Assembly (NCBI GenBank): GCA_963785245.1
Contig: CAWAUO010000012.1
Span: 62,001 to 126,000, forward strand
Direction of reading: 5' to 3'
Source of the DNA: JAHEEL01 sp963785245
Lineage (GTDB): Bacteria; Actinomycetota; Acidimicrobiia; Spongiisociales; UBA5794
DNA length: 64,000 nucleotides
Translations under genes and position numbers: made by a program
Shown: positions 15,575 through 25,243 of the stretch, one piece after another
Layout of the letters: every line of letters begins with the position of its first letter
How positions within the stretch are numbered: the stretch's first letter is position 1
Notes under the pieces: generated by a model
What the model saw: the letters and a program-made list of their open reading frames with translations, nothing else
Databases searched by the model: none
Told to the model about the DNA's origin: nothing

Positions 15575-17599
15575 CTAGGCCCGAAGATCTACCCAATCGA
15601 GGGTCGTGAGGGTCTTTGCGTCTGACACCATCAGGCCGATCTCGGACACGGTGACGAGGCGGCCGTCGATCAGGAGGGAGCGCCGGATCGGTGCCCGCCA
15701 GTTCGATCCGTCCACGTCGTGCGATACGACGCCGGCTTCGCGAATTCCATCTTCGGTGACGGTTAGGACCAGCGCACCGGTGGGCGAGGTCTCCGTCTTC
15801 TCAAGGCCCTCGTCCCACCGCTCGTAGGGGATCACGGTCATCCCGGTCGACGGATCGTGGAGGAACGCGTGATGGTCCCACTCGACCTCCGAGTGCCCGT
15901 CGCGCATCGTGAAGCGGTCGACGCGTTCCGGATCGGCGGGGTCCGACACGTCGAACAGCGAGGCCTGGAGACCGCGGATACGGCCGTCGTTGTTGGCATC
16001 CTGCCCGACACCCAGCAGGGCGTCGGCGCCGATCGGGTGCAGGTAGGCCGAGTACCCGGGGATCTTGAGTTCGCCGCTCAGCTTCGGACGTTCGGGATCG
16101 GACACGTCGATCACGTAGAGCGGGTCGACCTGACGGAACGTGACCACGTAGCCCGTGTTGCCGAAGAACCGGACCGAGTAGATCCGCTCACCGCGACCAA
16201 GTCCGTCAACGGTTCCGACCGTCTCGAGATCGTCGCCGTCCGTAGCGAGCACGGTGACCATCGACTCCGACTCGGTTCCGTCCCACCACGCCGGAGCGTC
16301 GGTCGACGCAACGCGGAGGTAGCCGTCGTATTCGGACATGGACCACTGGCTGAGCATGTATCCCGGCACCTCGCCCGATGCCCGGTAGTCGGCACTTCGC
16401 GGAGACAGGTCGAACTTGTGGATCATCGTCTTCTGGCCGACCGGACGGTCGCTTTCTGCGAACACCATCGGGTCGATCCACTGACTGGTGGCCACGTAGG
16501 TGGCGTCGCCGGACGAGTAGGCGATGTTGCCATCGGCGAAGACGCCCGTCGCGTCGGCAACGGCGAGTTCGCTCGTCTCGAGCGTCACAAGCGACAGCGT
16601 CGTGAACCCGGAGAAGTCCTCGGGACGGTTCGTGCGGTCACAGGCGAGGAGCGTGCCCTCGTCGACGACCCGATCCCGGCCCTCGAGGTCGGTCACGATG
16701 TAGTACGGGAGCCAGTTTTCGACGTGCGAGTCCGTGATGATCTCGCGATTCTTCTCCTCGGCCTCCCGTTCGGCTCGGAGGCCGCCACCCTCGGGGTAGG
16801 ACCAGGCGATGCCGGTGGGACTCGAAGACACCACGAGGCGCACGGCACCGTCGACCATCCGGGACGAGACGTACCGTCCGTCGATGCGCAGTATCCGGGT
16901 CAACTCGGGATCACCGAGATCGGAGATGTCGATCTCGGCAACCACCACGATCGGCGTTGGGAGTTGCACGGAGCTCGACTCGACTTCGCCGAATGGGATG
17001 GCGTCGTAGCTGTCGTTGGCGATCGCAACGACCCGGTCCCCGTCCAGGAACAGATTCTGCGTCCAGAAGGGGAGTTCGATCGACCCCTCGACGGTCAACG
17101 TGTCGCCGTCGATTGACACGACGTGCAGGATGCTTCCGGCGATGACGACGATTCGTGCACCGTCGGTCTTCACAAGATCGGCCTCGTCGACACCGGCCTC
17201 CTGCAGGTTGGTGCCGATCACGTCCTTGGATGCGGCGAACCCTTCGCTTGAGCCGTTGGAGCCCGCAGCCGTGGTCGTGGTCTCTTCCACGGCAAACTCA
17301 CGGACGAGTTGGTCGCCGACTTCGGCGAACATCTCGTCGACCATCCACGGTTCCATGCCGTACCCGTTCAGTCCGTAGGGCCCAACACGATCGAGTGCAT
17401 GGCCGATCGTCCAGTCGAGAAGATCGTCACACGCATCGAATGGCATAAGGGCCCTCGCCGCAGAGGGAGAGGGAGTCTCAACCACCGAAGTCGTAGATGT
17501 GGCACCTCCCGCATTGGTCACACCCGACGACCGGGCCGGCAAGGCGCATGCGGACAGCGCGAGGGTTGCTGCAACGGTGATCGTGACGATTCTCTTCAC
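15575..17599 (-). CDS. secreted beta-propeller lipoprotein (COG4880 type)
   Basis: 674 aa from GTG 17599, with GGAGG 5 nt upstream. The signal sequence ends LALSA-C18, a lipobox. The signature GTNLQEAGVDEADLVKTDG is characteristic of the 'beta-propeller domain' family. The rest is repeats of beta-strand pattern such as LYVIDVSDPERPKLSGELKIPGYSAYLHPIG. The function of the family is unknown; it is probably an extracytoplasmic scaffold or binding protein. Confidence 0.82.
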   Translation of the reverse strand: MKRIVTITVAATLALSACALPARSSGVTNAGGATSTTSVVETPSPSAARALMPFDACDDLLDWTIGHALDRVGPYGLNGYGMEPWMVDEMFAEVGDQLVREFAVEETTTTAAGSNGSSEGFAASKDVIGTNLQEAGVDEADLVKTDGARIVVIAGSILHVVSIDGDTLTVEGSIELPFWTQNLFLDGDRVVAIANDSYDAIPFGEVESSSVQLPTPIVVVAEIDISDLGDPELTRILRIDGRYVSSRMVDGAVRLVVSSSPTGIAWSYPEGGGLRAEREAEEKNREIITDSHVENWLPYYIVTDLEGRDRVVDEGTLLACDRTNRPEDFSGFTTLSLVTLETSELAVADATGVFADGNIAYSSGDATYVATSQWIDPMVFAESDRPVGQKTMIHKFDLSPRSADYRASGEVPGYMLSQWSMSEYDGYLRVASTDAPAWWDGTESESMVTVLATDGDDLETVGTVDGLGRGERIYSVRFFGNTGYVVTFRQVDPLYVIDVSDPERPKLSGELKIPGYSAYLHPIGADALLGVGQDANNDGRIRGLQASLFDVSDPADPERVDRFTMRDGHSEVEWDHHAFLHDPSTGMTVIPYERWDEGLEKTETSPTGALVLTVTEDGIREAGVVSHDVDGSNWRAPIRRSLLIDGRLVTVSEIGLMVSDAKTLTTLDWVDLRA

Positions 17600-17678
17600 C
17601 TGAGCCTCCGAGCTCGACTACCGATTCGACGCTTCGCAGCCGTCACAGGGTTCCCGGCTCCTGATAACCTCCCCTGCC

Positions 17679-18596
17679 ATGAGCACCATCGGGATCGATA
17701 TCGGCGGATCCAAGGCCCTCTCCGTTCGCCTCGAGAACGGCGAAGTAGTCGAGCAGCGCCACACCGCGGCGCCTGGAGAACCGCCGCTCGAGACAGCGCT
17801 CGGCGCTGTCCGATCAGTCTGGGCCGACGACGTCGAAGCGGTCGGCGTCGGTGTCGCCGGACTCGTGCGATGGCCAGAGGGGGTGTTCGCGTGGGGTCCT
17901 CACGTTGACAGCACCGATCTTCCGATCCGTGAACTCCTGGAGGCAGAACTCGGTCTCCCTGTTGTGGTGGACAACGACGCCAACGTGGCCGCGTACGGCG
18001 AACGCGTGGCGGGGGCCGCTCAGGGCTACGACGATTTTCTGCTGGTCACCCTCGGCACCGGGATCGGCGGCGCCATGGTGATCAACGGTGAGGTGTATCG
18101 CGGTGAATCGTTTGCCGGCGAGTGGGGCCACATTCGCAACAATCCGGGAGGCCGCCTGTGCGACTGCGGGAAGCGGGGGTGCTGGGAGACCGTCGCTTCC
18201 GGGCCGGCGCTCGTCCGGCTGGCTCGGGAGGTCATGAGCCTGAATCCAGAAGGAACGTTCGCCCACCGCTTCGAGTCGGGGACGATCCGCGGCGAGGACG
18301 TCACCGCAGCCGCCGACGCGGGAGATGAGGTCGCTCGCGGTCTTGTTGCCGAGGTCGGTGCGGAACTCGGCAGGGGGATCGCCAACCTCATCGCCATCTT
18401 TGATCCGGAACTCGTCGTCGTCGGAGGCGGGCTCGGTTCGGTCGGGGAGTCGCTCCTCGGACCGGCCCGCCGGTTCGCTGCCGACGCACTCCACGGAGGC
18501 AATCACCGCCTCGCGCCTCCCATCCTCGTGGCCGGATCTGGAGCCCGAGCCGGTGCCGTCGGCGCCGCTTACCTCGCAGTCTCGATACGCTCCTAA
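17679..18596 (+). CDS. glk: ROK-family sugar kinase, probably glucokinase
   Basis: 305 aa. The phosphate-1 loop GIDIGGSKALSVRL opens the protein. DNDANVAAYGE contains the catalytic Asp, LGTGIGGAMV is phosphate-2, and GEWGHIRNNPGGRLCDCGKRGCWETVASG is the ROK zinc-binding signature. Glucokinase is the commonest actinobacterial assignment; other hexoses are possible. It is divergent from the beta-propeller gene across a 79-bp gap. Confidence 0.83.
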   Translation: MSTIGIDIGGSKALSVRLENGEVVEQRHTAAPGEPPLETALGAVRSVWADDVEAVGVGVAGLVRWPEGVFAWGPHVDSTDLPIRELLEAELGLPVVVDNDANVAAYGERVAGAAQGYDDFLLVTLGTGIGGAMVINGEVYRGESFAGEWGHIRNNPGGRLCDCGKRGCWETVASGPALVRLAREVMSLNPEGTFAHRFESGTIRGEDVTAAADAGDEVARGLVAEVGAELGRGIANLIAIFDPELVVVGGGLGSVGESLLGPARRFAADALHGGNHRLAPPILVAGSGARAGAVGAAYLAVSIRS

Positions 18597-18598
18597 CC

Positions 18599-18991
18599 AT
18601 GTCCCGACTCGACGAAACCCCGGTCCCGAAGCGTGACGCGAAGGAGGTCGCCCGCGAGGTGATCCTCCTGATTCCGAACGTCGTGAAGCTCCTTGTCCGA
18701 CTCATCCGCGATCCGCGGGTTCCGGTGCGCCGCAAGAGCTTCGCCGCCGCTGCGCTGATCTACGTGATCTCGCCGATCGATCTCATCCCCGACTTCGTCG
18801 CGGGCTTGGGCCAACTCGACGATCTGGTCATCGTTGCCGTCGCCCTGAACCATCTCATTGCGGGTGCCGGACGCGACGTCATCGAGCAGCACTGGGACGG
18901 CACGACCGACTCGCTCGACCTCGTGCTCGCCGCCACCGAGTGGGGGACCGAGATCATCCCAGGACCACTGAGGAGAATGCTCCCAGGCTGA
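18599..18991 (+). CDS. YkvA/DUF1232 family membrane-associated protein
   Basis: 130 aa. The DUF1232 core ALIYVISPIDLIPDFVAGLGQLDDLVIV is plain at about residues 56-83. Function unknown. The ATG is 3 nt after the ROK stop, and a TACGCT box inside the ROK gene end lies 7 nt before it, so it may also be transcribed separately as a leaderless message. Confidence 0.8.
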   Translation: MSRLDETPVPKRDAKEVAREVILLIPNVVKLLVRLIRDPRVPVRRKSFAAAALIYVISPIDLIPDFVAGLGQLDDLVIVAVALNHLIAGAGRDVIEQHWDGTTDSLDLVLAATEWGTEIIPGPLRRMLPG

Positions 18992-19025
18992 GTCCGAGCG
19001 GTCGGTCACTGCGGCTCGGTGCTTT

Positions 19026-19051
19026 CCGACGCGCGTCGGCGGGCCTACGCT
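19026..19051 (+). promoter_or_regulatory. alaC promoter with a 14-bp palindrome in the spacer
   Basis: TACGCT (19046-19051) is 6 nt before the alaC ATG. A perfect palindrome ccgacgcgcgtcgg (19026-19039) overlaps the -35/spacer region and could be an operator. No strong -35 is seen. Confidence 0.5.
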
Positions 19052-19057
19052 CTCTGG

Positions 19058-20230
19058 ATGGATTTTCGACGCATTGAAAACTTGCCGCCGTACGTCTTCG
19101 CCGAGGTGACCAAGAAAGCCCTCGAAGCCCGTCGCGCCGGCGTTGACGTCATCGATCTCGGATTCGGGAACCCCGACATCCCATCACCGCCGGTCGTCGT
19201 CGACAAACTCATCGAGGCGGCGCGCAGCCCGAAGAACCACCGCTACTCGGCGTCGCGTGGTCTGCCGAACCTCCGCAAGGCCGTTGCCGACCGATACCTG
19301 CGGCGATACGGCGTGGAACTCGATCCCGAGACCGAAGTCATCAGCACGATCGGAGCCAAGGAGGGCCTCTCCCATCTCATGTGGGCCCTGGTCCAACCCG
19401 GTGACGTCGCCCTCGTCCCAGAGCCGTCGTACCCGATCCACATCTACGCGGCGGTCCTCTCGGGTGCCGAGGTGCAGCGGGTGCACCTCTCAACCGGCGA
19501 GGAGTTCTTCGATCGGCTCACCGAGGCCTATCACAACTCGTGGCCGCGCCCGAGGGTCATCGTCACCTCGTTCCCGCACAACCCGACGACCGAGACCGTC
19601 GACATCAGCTTCTTCGAGCGCCTCGTCGAGTTCGCGAAAGAGAACGACACGATGCTCGTACATGACTTCGCGTACGCGGACATCGCATACGACGGCTACC
19701 AGCCCCCGAGCCTCCTCCAGGTCCCGGGAGCCAAGGAGGTCGGCGTCGAGCTCTACACGCTCTCGAAGAGCCACTCGATGGCCGGCTGGCGGGTTGGCTT
19801 CGTCGTCGGCAATCCCGAGATGGTCGGTGCGCTCGCCCAGCTCAAGTCGTACCTCGACTACGGAACCTTCCAGCCGATCCAGATCGCCTCGATCATCGCA
19901 CTCAACGAGTGCGACGACTACGTGCCCGAGGTCGTCGATGTCTACAAGCGACGTCGCGACATTCTCATCGACGGTCTCGCGCGGATCGGGTGGGAGATCG
20001 AGCGGCCGACGAGCACCATGTTCGTCTGGGCGCCGATCCCCGAGCCGTACCGGCACATGGACTCGCTCACGTTCGCCCTCTACCTGCTCGACAAGGGGCA
20101 GGTCGCGGTGAGCCCGGGAATCGGATTTGGCCCCTCCGGCGAAGGACACATCCGGTTCGCCCTCGTCGAGAACGACCAGCGAACCGCCCAGGCAGTACGC
20201 GGAATCCGCAAGGCGCTCGACCTCGGCTAG
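19058..20230 (+). CDS. alaC: alanine aminotransferase, AlaC type
   Basis: 390 aa, class I PLP aminotransferase. By recollection it follows E. coli AlaC closely: RIENLPPYVFAEV, GFGNPDIPSPP, YSASRGLPNLR, PEPSYPIHIYAAV and TLSKSHSMAGWRVGF, where the Lys binds PLP, then VSPGIGFG and a final Arg region IRFALVEN. It would interconvert pyruvate/glutamate and alanine/2-oxoglutarate. The ATG at 19058 is preferred over one at 19019 because the family N-terminus begins there and a TACGCT box fits a leaderless start. Confidence 0.87.
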   Translation: MDFRRIENLPPYVFAEVTKKALEARRAGVDVIDLGFGNPDIPSPPVVVDKLIEAARSPKNHRYSASRGLPNLRKAVADRYLRRYGVELDPETEVISTIGAKEGLSHLMWALVQPGDVALVPEPSYPIHIYAAVLSGAEVQRVHLSTGEEFFDRLTEAYHNSWPRPRVIVTSFPHNPTTETVDISFFERLVEFAKENDTMLVHDFAYADIAYDGYQPPSLLQVPGAKEVGVELYTLSKSHSMAGWRVGFVVGNPEMVGALAQLKSYLDYGTFQPIQIASIIALNECDDYVPEVVDVYKRRRDILIDGLARIGWEIERPTSTMFVWAPIPEPYRHMDSLTFALYLLDKGQVAVSPGIGFGPSGEGHIRFALVENDQRTAQAVRGIRKALDLG

Positions 20231-20233
20231 GTG

Positions 20234-22360
20234 CTAGCGGCGACCGAGCGGCAGGTATGCCTTCTCCGCGTAGTCGATCAGCATGCGATGGGTCGTGAAC
20301 TGCGACAGGCCGGTGACCATCGAGGACTTCATCATGGCGATCCATGAACGCGGAAGCCCCTGATCGTCCCGTTCGTAGTAGGCGGGTACCACCTCGGACT
20401 CGAGTAACTGATAGAGCAATTCGGCGTCTGCCTCGTCGGAGACGGAGTCCTCGCCGAAGCCCCAACCGTTGGTGCCGTCGAAACCCTCGACCCACCATCC
20501 ATCGAGCACGCTGAGGTTCAAACCGCCGTTCGCCGCTGCCTTCATTCCAGACGTTCCGCTCGCTTCTCGTGGCGGCCGAGGCGTGTTGAGCCACACATCG
20601 GCTCCGGTGACGAGCGTCCGTCCGAGCCGCATGTTGTAGTCCTCGATGAAGAACAGGTGGCCCTCGAATGCCGGACTCTGGGAGAGTTCGAAGACGTTCT
20701 TGATCAGTGCCTGGCCTTCCCGATCCGCCGGGTGCGCCTTGCCGGCGAACACCAACTGGACCGAGCGGTCCGGGTTCTTGAGAATCGCTTCGAGGCGGCC
20801 GGGATCGGTGAACAGTATGCCCGCCCGCTTGTAGCTGGTGAAGCGACGAGCGAACGCGATCGTGAGGCGATCTGATGGGAGTTGGTCGTCCAGCCATCGG
20901 AGACGACTCGATGCCTGACCGTGTCTCGCGTACTCCTCGCGGAGCCGCTTCCTCAGACGCCGAGTCATGAGTTCGCGCTGAGCACCGTGAGCGCGCCAGA
21001 CGCGCCCGTCGTCAATGTCAAGAATCTGCTGCCAGGTCTCGGGCTCATGGATCCGCTCGGGCCAATCGAGGCCAATCGCGGTGTTCAACAGTCGACGCAT
21101 CCCGTGGCCAAGCCAGGTAGACGGGTGGATGCCGTTCGTAACGGCGAGTGCGGATCCGCCGATAAGCGTTCCCCAGTCCTCGGTCACCACGGCCGCGTGC
21201 CGGACCGACACGCCGTTGGTGCGGTCGGACAATCGAATCGCAAGGGCACCCAGGTCGAAGACGCCGTGATCATCCGAGCCGTTCCTGGCGAGCTCCCGCT
21301 GGGCATCGGTCGGTACGCCGTCGAACGTCCCGGCCAGCGTGGCGGTGGCCATCGACGCGTCGAACGTCTCGTTGCCGGCGGGCACTGGTGTGTGGAGGGT
21401 GAACAGCGTTCGGTCGGCGACCAGTTCCTTCGCCGTCTCGAGGTCGTGGTTGGCGTCGACTTCCCACGACAGTCGTTCGAACAGACTCAGCGCGGCGTGA
21501 CCCTCGTTGATGTGCCACATGGCCGGGTCGATGCCGAGGGCCCGGATCACCCGGGCGCCACCGATACCGAGCACCGCCTCCTGAGCGAATCGGGCTTCGC
21601 GCCCGCGAACGTACAGGATGTGCGAAATCGGCCGGTCGGCCGGATCGTTCTCGGGAAGGTCCGTGTCGAGGAGGAGCAGTGGCACACGGCCGACATCGAC
21701 CCGCCACGCCCCGACGGCGACATCGCGACCGTTGAGATTGACGGACACTCGCAGGGGCCGACCCGAGTGGGGATCGAGGACCTCCCGGACGGGGCGTCTG
21801 CGCATCTCGAGCCGCTGGTAGGTGTGCTGCTGCCAACCGTCGGGGTCGACGGCCTGGCGGAAGAATCCGCGGCGGTAGAGCAATCCGATGCCGACGAGGG
21901 GAATCCCGAGATCCGATGCGGACTTGATGTGATCGCCGGCCAGGACACCAAGGCCACCGGAGTAGAACGGCAGCTTCTCGTTGATTCCGTACTCGGCGCA
22001 GAGGTAGGCCACGGGCCCATCGAGTTCAAGTGCGTGGTGCGCGTCGTACCAGGTCTCATCGTTGTCGAGATAGTGGTCGAAGCGCTCAACGGCTTCGTAA
22101 TACAACTCGACGAAGCTTCCGCTGGCTGTGAGCGCCTCCCACGTGGACGGCTCGACCATCTGCAGGAGGCCGATCGGATTGCGCGACGCTGCCCACGCCT
22201 GGGGATCGATGCGACCCCACAGGTCCCGGCCGACCGGATCCCACGACCACCAGAGGTTGTATGCGATGTCGTACAGGCGTTCGAAGGCCTTCGGAATCCG
22301 CAGAGCGGCCTTCGGCCCGGTAGGGATGGACGCGCTCAGTCGCGCTCGTCGGTCGATCAT
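20234..22360 (-). CDS. glgP: alpha-glucan (glycogen) phosphorylase
   Basis: 708 aa, GT35 family, of the shorter type without the long mammalian-like N-terminus. It releases glucose-1-phosphate from alpha-1,4-glucans. The N-terminal DUF3417-like part AYNLWWSWDPVGRDLW is present. CAEYGINEKLPFYSGGLGVLAGDH is the family core, and EASGTSGMKAAANGGLN includes the PLP-binding lysine. AAGGAG precedes the ATG. It ends 4 nt from the convergent alaC stop. Confidence 0.93.
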   Translation of the reverse strand: MIDRRARLSASIPTGPKAALRIPKAFERLYDIAYNLWWSWDPVGRDLWGRIDPQAWAASRNPIGLLQMVEPSTWEALTASGSFVELYYEAVERFDHYLDNDETWYDAHHALELDGPVAYLCAEYGINEKLPFYSGGLGVLAGDHIKSASDLGIPLVGIGLLYRRGFFRQAVDPDGWQQHTYQRLEMRRRPVREVLDPHSGRPLRVSVNLNGRDVAVGAWRVDVGRVPLLLLDTDLPENDPADRPISHILYVRGREARFAQEAVLGIGGARVIRALGIDPAMWHINEGHAALSLFERLSWEVDANHDLETAKELVADRTLFTLHTPVPAGNETFDASMATATLAGTFDGVPTDAQRELARNGSDDHGVFDLGALAIRLSDRTNGVSVRHAAVVTEDWGTLIGGSALAVTNGIHPSTWLGHGMRRLLNTAIGLDWPERIHEPETWQQILDIDDGRVWRAHGAQRELMTRRLRKRLREEYARHGQASSRLRWLDDQLPSDRLTIAFARRFTSYKRAGILFTDPGRLEAILKNPDRSVQLVFAGKAHPADREGQALIKNVFELSQSPAFEGHLFFIEDYNMRLGRTLVTGADVWLNTPRPPREASGTSGMKAAANGGLNLSVLDGWWVEGFDGTNGWGFGEDSVSDEADAELLYQLLESEVVPAYYERDDQGLPRSWIAMMKSSMVTGLSQFTTHRMLIDYAEKAYLPLGRR

Positions 22361-22436
22361 TGTGGAGTACTCCTTGTGAGGTCGGGTGAGGCTAGCGTTG
22401 AACTTCCTTTTGAAACCCCACTGTCACACGCGGGGT

Positions 22437-22446
22437 CGTTATAACG
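22437..22446. promoter_or_regulatory. palindrome cgttataacg overlapping the likely fabD -10
   Basis: TATAAC (22440-22445) matches five of six -10 positions, 24 nt before the fabD ATG, and is centred in a perfect 10-bp palindrome. No convincing -35 is present at 16-18 bp, so an activator or repressor may act here. Confidence 0.4.
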
Positions 22447-22469
22447 ATTCCGAACGGAGAACACAGTAG

Positions 22470-23402
22470 ATGTCACGGTACGCCATTCTCTTCCCAGGAC
22501 AGGGGAGCCAACGGGTCGGCATGGGAGCGGACCTCTTCGGTGCGTATGCCGAACTCCTCGGTGAACCCGCCGATCGCATCATCGGATGGTCCCTCGAGCG
22601 GCTGATCATCGACGGCCCCCGGGAAGATCTGACCCGGACCGAACACGCACAACCTGCGCTGTACGCGATCTCGTCGGCGCTCTGGCGTGCCCTTGATGAG
22701 GCGCTGCCGTCCCGCCCGGCGGCGGCGGCGGGACACTCTCTCGGTGAATACACGGCCCTCGCTGCGAGCGGTGCCGTCGCCTATGGAGATGGACTCGCCC
22801 TCGTCGCCGAACGGGGCCGGGCCATGGCGGCGGCTGCTGCCGCGGGTGAACCATCCGGCATGGCGGCCCTGATCGGTGCCGACCTCGACGTGGCATCGTC
22901 GGTGGCTGCCGACCGACGCAGGGACGGCGGAGAGCTGTGGGTCGCCAACATCAACGCCCCCTCGCAGATCGTGCTGGCCGGGGCCGAGGCCGACATCGCC
23001 TGGCTGTGCGAGAATGCCCGCTCGCTGGGAATCCGACGGGCGGTACCCCTGGCGGTGGCGGGCGCCTTCCATTCTCCGTTCATGGAACCGGCAGCGGAGC
23101 GACTCGAGGCGGCATTGGACGTCACCGGGTTTTCGCCACCCGATTTCCCGGTCTACGCGAATACGACTGCGCTGCCAACGGAGGATCCTGCCAGGCAACT
23201 CGCGGAGCAACTGGTGCAGCCGGTCCGGTTTGCCCCCACGCTGGAGCGGATGGCCGCCGATGGCATTACGACCTTTGTCCACGTTGGACCGGGCGACGTG
23301 ACCGCCGGACTGGTGAAACGAACCCTTCCAGACGCCACGGTCCATGTCGTCGCAGATTTGGACGACATCGCTGCGGTCGCGAACGACCCATCCGTACAAT
23401 GA
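22470..23402 (+). CDS. fabD: malonyl-CoA:ACP transacylase
   Basis: 310 aa. ILFPGQGSQRVGMG opens the protein and the catalytic serine lies in AAGHSLGEYTAL (about residue 89). The second His is in the AGAFHSPFM motif. It loads malonyl onto ACP for type II fatty-acid synthesis. It is first in the fabD-fabH-fabG-acpP-fabF operon, with GGAG 9-10 nt upstream of the ATG. Its stop overlaps a possible earlier fabH start. Confidence 0.96.
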   Translation: MSRYAILFPGQGSQRVGMGADLFGAYAELLGEPADRIIGWSLERLIIDGPREDLTRTEHAQPALYAISSALWRALDEALPSRPAAAAGHSLGEYTALAASGAVAYGDGLALVAERGRAMAAAAAAGEPSGMAALIGADLDVASSVAADRRRDGGELWVANINAPSQIVLAGAEADIAWLCENARSLGIRRAVPLAVAGAFHSPFMEPAAERLEAALDVTGFSPPDFPVYANTTALPTEDPARQLAEQLVQPVRFAPTLERMAADGITTFVHVGPGDVTAGLVKRTLPDATVHVVADLDDIAAVANDPSVQ

Positions 23403-23428
23403 TCGATCTGACGCGAGGGGGAACGACG

Positions 23429-24490
23429 ATGAAACGAACGACCATTACCGGCTGGGGCTACTGCGCTCCCGAGGGCATCGTCACCAACGACGACCTCGCG
23501 ACGGTGATGGAGACCTCAGACGAGTGGATCGCGACGCGCTCAGGGATCCGCCAACGCCGGGTCTCGCACGTCGACAACTCCGACCTCGCGACGGTGGCAT
23601 CCCGCAAGGCGCTCGCTGCGGCAGGGCTGGAAGCGACCGACATCGACTACATCCTCGTTGCGACGTGTACTCCAGATCGCTTCATCCCAGCGATGGCATG
23701 CCACGTCCAGGCCAAGCTGGGCGCCGTGAACGCGGCTGCCACGGATACCAACGCCGGATGCACCGGATTCATCTACGGCCTCAATCTCGCCAACGGGCTG
23801 ATCGCGACCGGGTCCGCCCGCCGGGTCCTCCTCATCGGATCAGAGCGTCTCACTTCGTATCTCGATCTCGAACGGCGCGACACCGCGGTGCTCTTCGCCG
23901 ATGGCGCCGGGGCTGTCATCCTGGAAGCCACCGACGGCGACGACGGCCTTCTGTCGATCAATGTGGGGTCGGATGGGCGGCTTGCCGGTACGCTGACCGT
24001 GGAAGGTGCCGGGTCGTCATGGATGGACATACCGACGCCGGTGAGCGTCGTTATGGACGGGCGAGAGGTGTTCCGCAATGCGGTGATCGGGATGGGCGCA
24101 GCCGCGCAACGGGCCGTCGAAGAGGCCGGTTGGGACGTGGGCGATATCGATCTCTTGATCCCGCATCAGGCCAATCTCCGCATCATCGACGCTACCGCGA
24201 AACGCCTCGGCCTCGACGAGGACCAGGTCTACACGAACATTCAGTACTACGGGAACACATCGGCCGCCTCGATTCCGATCGCGCTTGCGGAAGCACTCGA
24301 ACAGGGGCGTGTGACGCCGGGGGCCAAGATCATCCTGGTGGCGTTTGGCGCAGGCCTCACGTGGGGGGCCGCCGCGATCCAATGGGGAGAGCGAATCGAG
24401 CCACGATCGCTCAGCGACGCGGCGCTCCCTCCGGCCGACCGGTCCGGAATCCAAATCATGGCCGATCGCCAGGCGAACCGACTCTCATGA
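23429..24490 (+). CDS. fabH: beta-ketoacyl-ACP synthase III
   Basis: 353 aa. It starts fatty-acid elongation by condensing an acyl-CoA with malonyl-ACP. The catalytic triad is visible: Cys in TNAGCTGFIYG, His in LIPHQANLRI and Asn in YYGNTSAAS. The C-terminus runs about 25 residues past the usual end. GAGGGGG lies about 8 nt upstream of the chosen ATG. An ATG at 23399, overlapping the fabD stop, would add ten residues. Confidence 0.95.
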   Translation: MKRTTITGWGYCAPEGIVTNDDLATVMETSDEWIATRSGIRQRRVSHVDNSDLATVASRKALAAAGLEATDIDYILVATCTPDRFIPAMACHVQAKLGAVNAAATDTNAGCTGFIYGLNLANGLIATGSARRVLLIGSERLTSYLDLERRDTAVLFADGAGAVILEATDGDDGLLSINVGSDGRLAGTLTVEGAGSSWMDIPTPVSVVMDGREVFRNAVIGMGAAAQRAVEEAGWDVGDIDLLIPHQANLRIIDATAKRLGLDEDQVYTNIQYYGNTSAASIPIALAEALEQGRVTPGAKIILVAFGAGLTWGAAAIQWGERIEPRSLSDAALPPADRSGIQIMADRQANRLS

Positions 24491-25221
24491 GCCACGTCGC
24501 CCTCGTCACCGGAGGATCCCGCGGTATCGGACGGGCAATCGCCCTGCGTCTCGCGAACGACGGCAATGCTGTGGCCGTCAACTACGCCACGAATGCGTCG
24601 GCAGCGGAAGAGGTCGTCGATACGATCACAGCCAGCGGCGGAACTGCCTTTGCGGTCAGGGCCAACGTCGGAGACGCCGACGCCGTCAGCGAGATGCTGA
24701 GCGACGTTGAGGCGCGCCTCGGTCGCGTCGGCATCCTCGTCAACAACGCTGGCATCACGCGCGACGATCTGCTGCTCCGGATGGGGCCGGACGCATGGGA
24801 CGACGTGATCCAGACCAACCTCCGCTCGGTCTACCTCTGTACGAGGGCGGCGCTGCGCGGCATGCTTCGCTTGAAGTGGGGTCGGATCATCTCGGTGAGT
24901 TCCGTATCGGGCATTGCGGGCAACCCGGGACAGGCGAACTACGCCGCCTCCAAAGCGGGCATCATCGGGTTCGCGAAGTCGGTCGCTCGCGAGATCGGGT
25001 CCCGCAACATCACGGTCAATGTGGTGGCGCCGGGCTTCATCCAGACCGACATGACCGACCAGCTCGGTTCCGACGTTGCTGAGGAAGTGGTTCAACGAGT
25101 CGCCCTGGGCCGACTCGGACAACCTGAGGAGATCGCTGCGGCAGTGGGGTATCTTGCCTCCGACGACGCGGCGTACGTAACAGGTCAGACGCTCGTCGTT
25201 GACGGCGGCCTGGCCCTGTAG
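24487..25221 (+). CDS. fabG: 3-oxoacyl-ACP reductase
   Basis: 244 aa short-chain dehydrogenase. NADP motif TGGSRGIGRAIA, NNAG in VNNAGITRDDLL, and the catalytic Ser (SVSSVSG) with YAASK are all in place. It reduces the beta-keto group made by FabH and FabF. The ATG overlaps the fabH stop (ATGA). Confidence 0.95.
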   Translation: MSHVALVTGGSRGIGRAIALRLANDGNAVAVNYATNASAAEEVVDTITASGGTAFAVRANVGDADAVSEMLSDVEARLGRVGILVNNAGITRDDLLLRMGPDAWDDVIQTNLRSVYLCTRAALRGMLRLKWGRIISVSSVSGIAGNPGQANYAASKAGIIGFAKSVAREIGSRNITVNVVAPGFIQTDMTDQLGSDVAEEVVQRVALGRLGQPEEIAAAVGYLASDDAAYVTGQTLVVDGGLAL

Positions 25222-25243
25222 AGGCCACTAGGAGGCATATCCA

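Noticed and set aside
20882..22444. A 520-codon open frame opposite glgP
   Set aside because: It is antisense to a full-length phosphorylase and shows no family motif.
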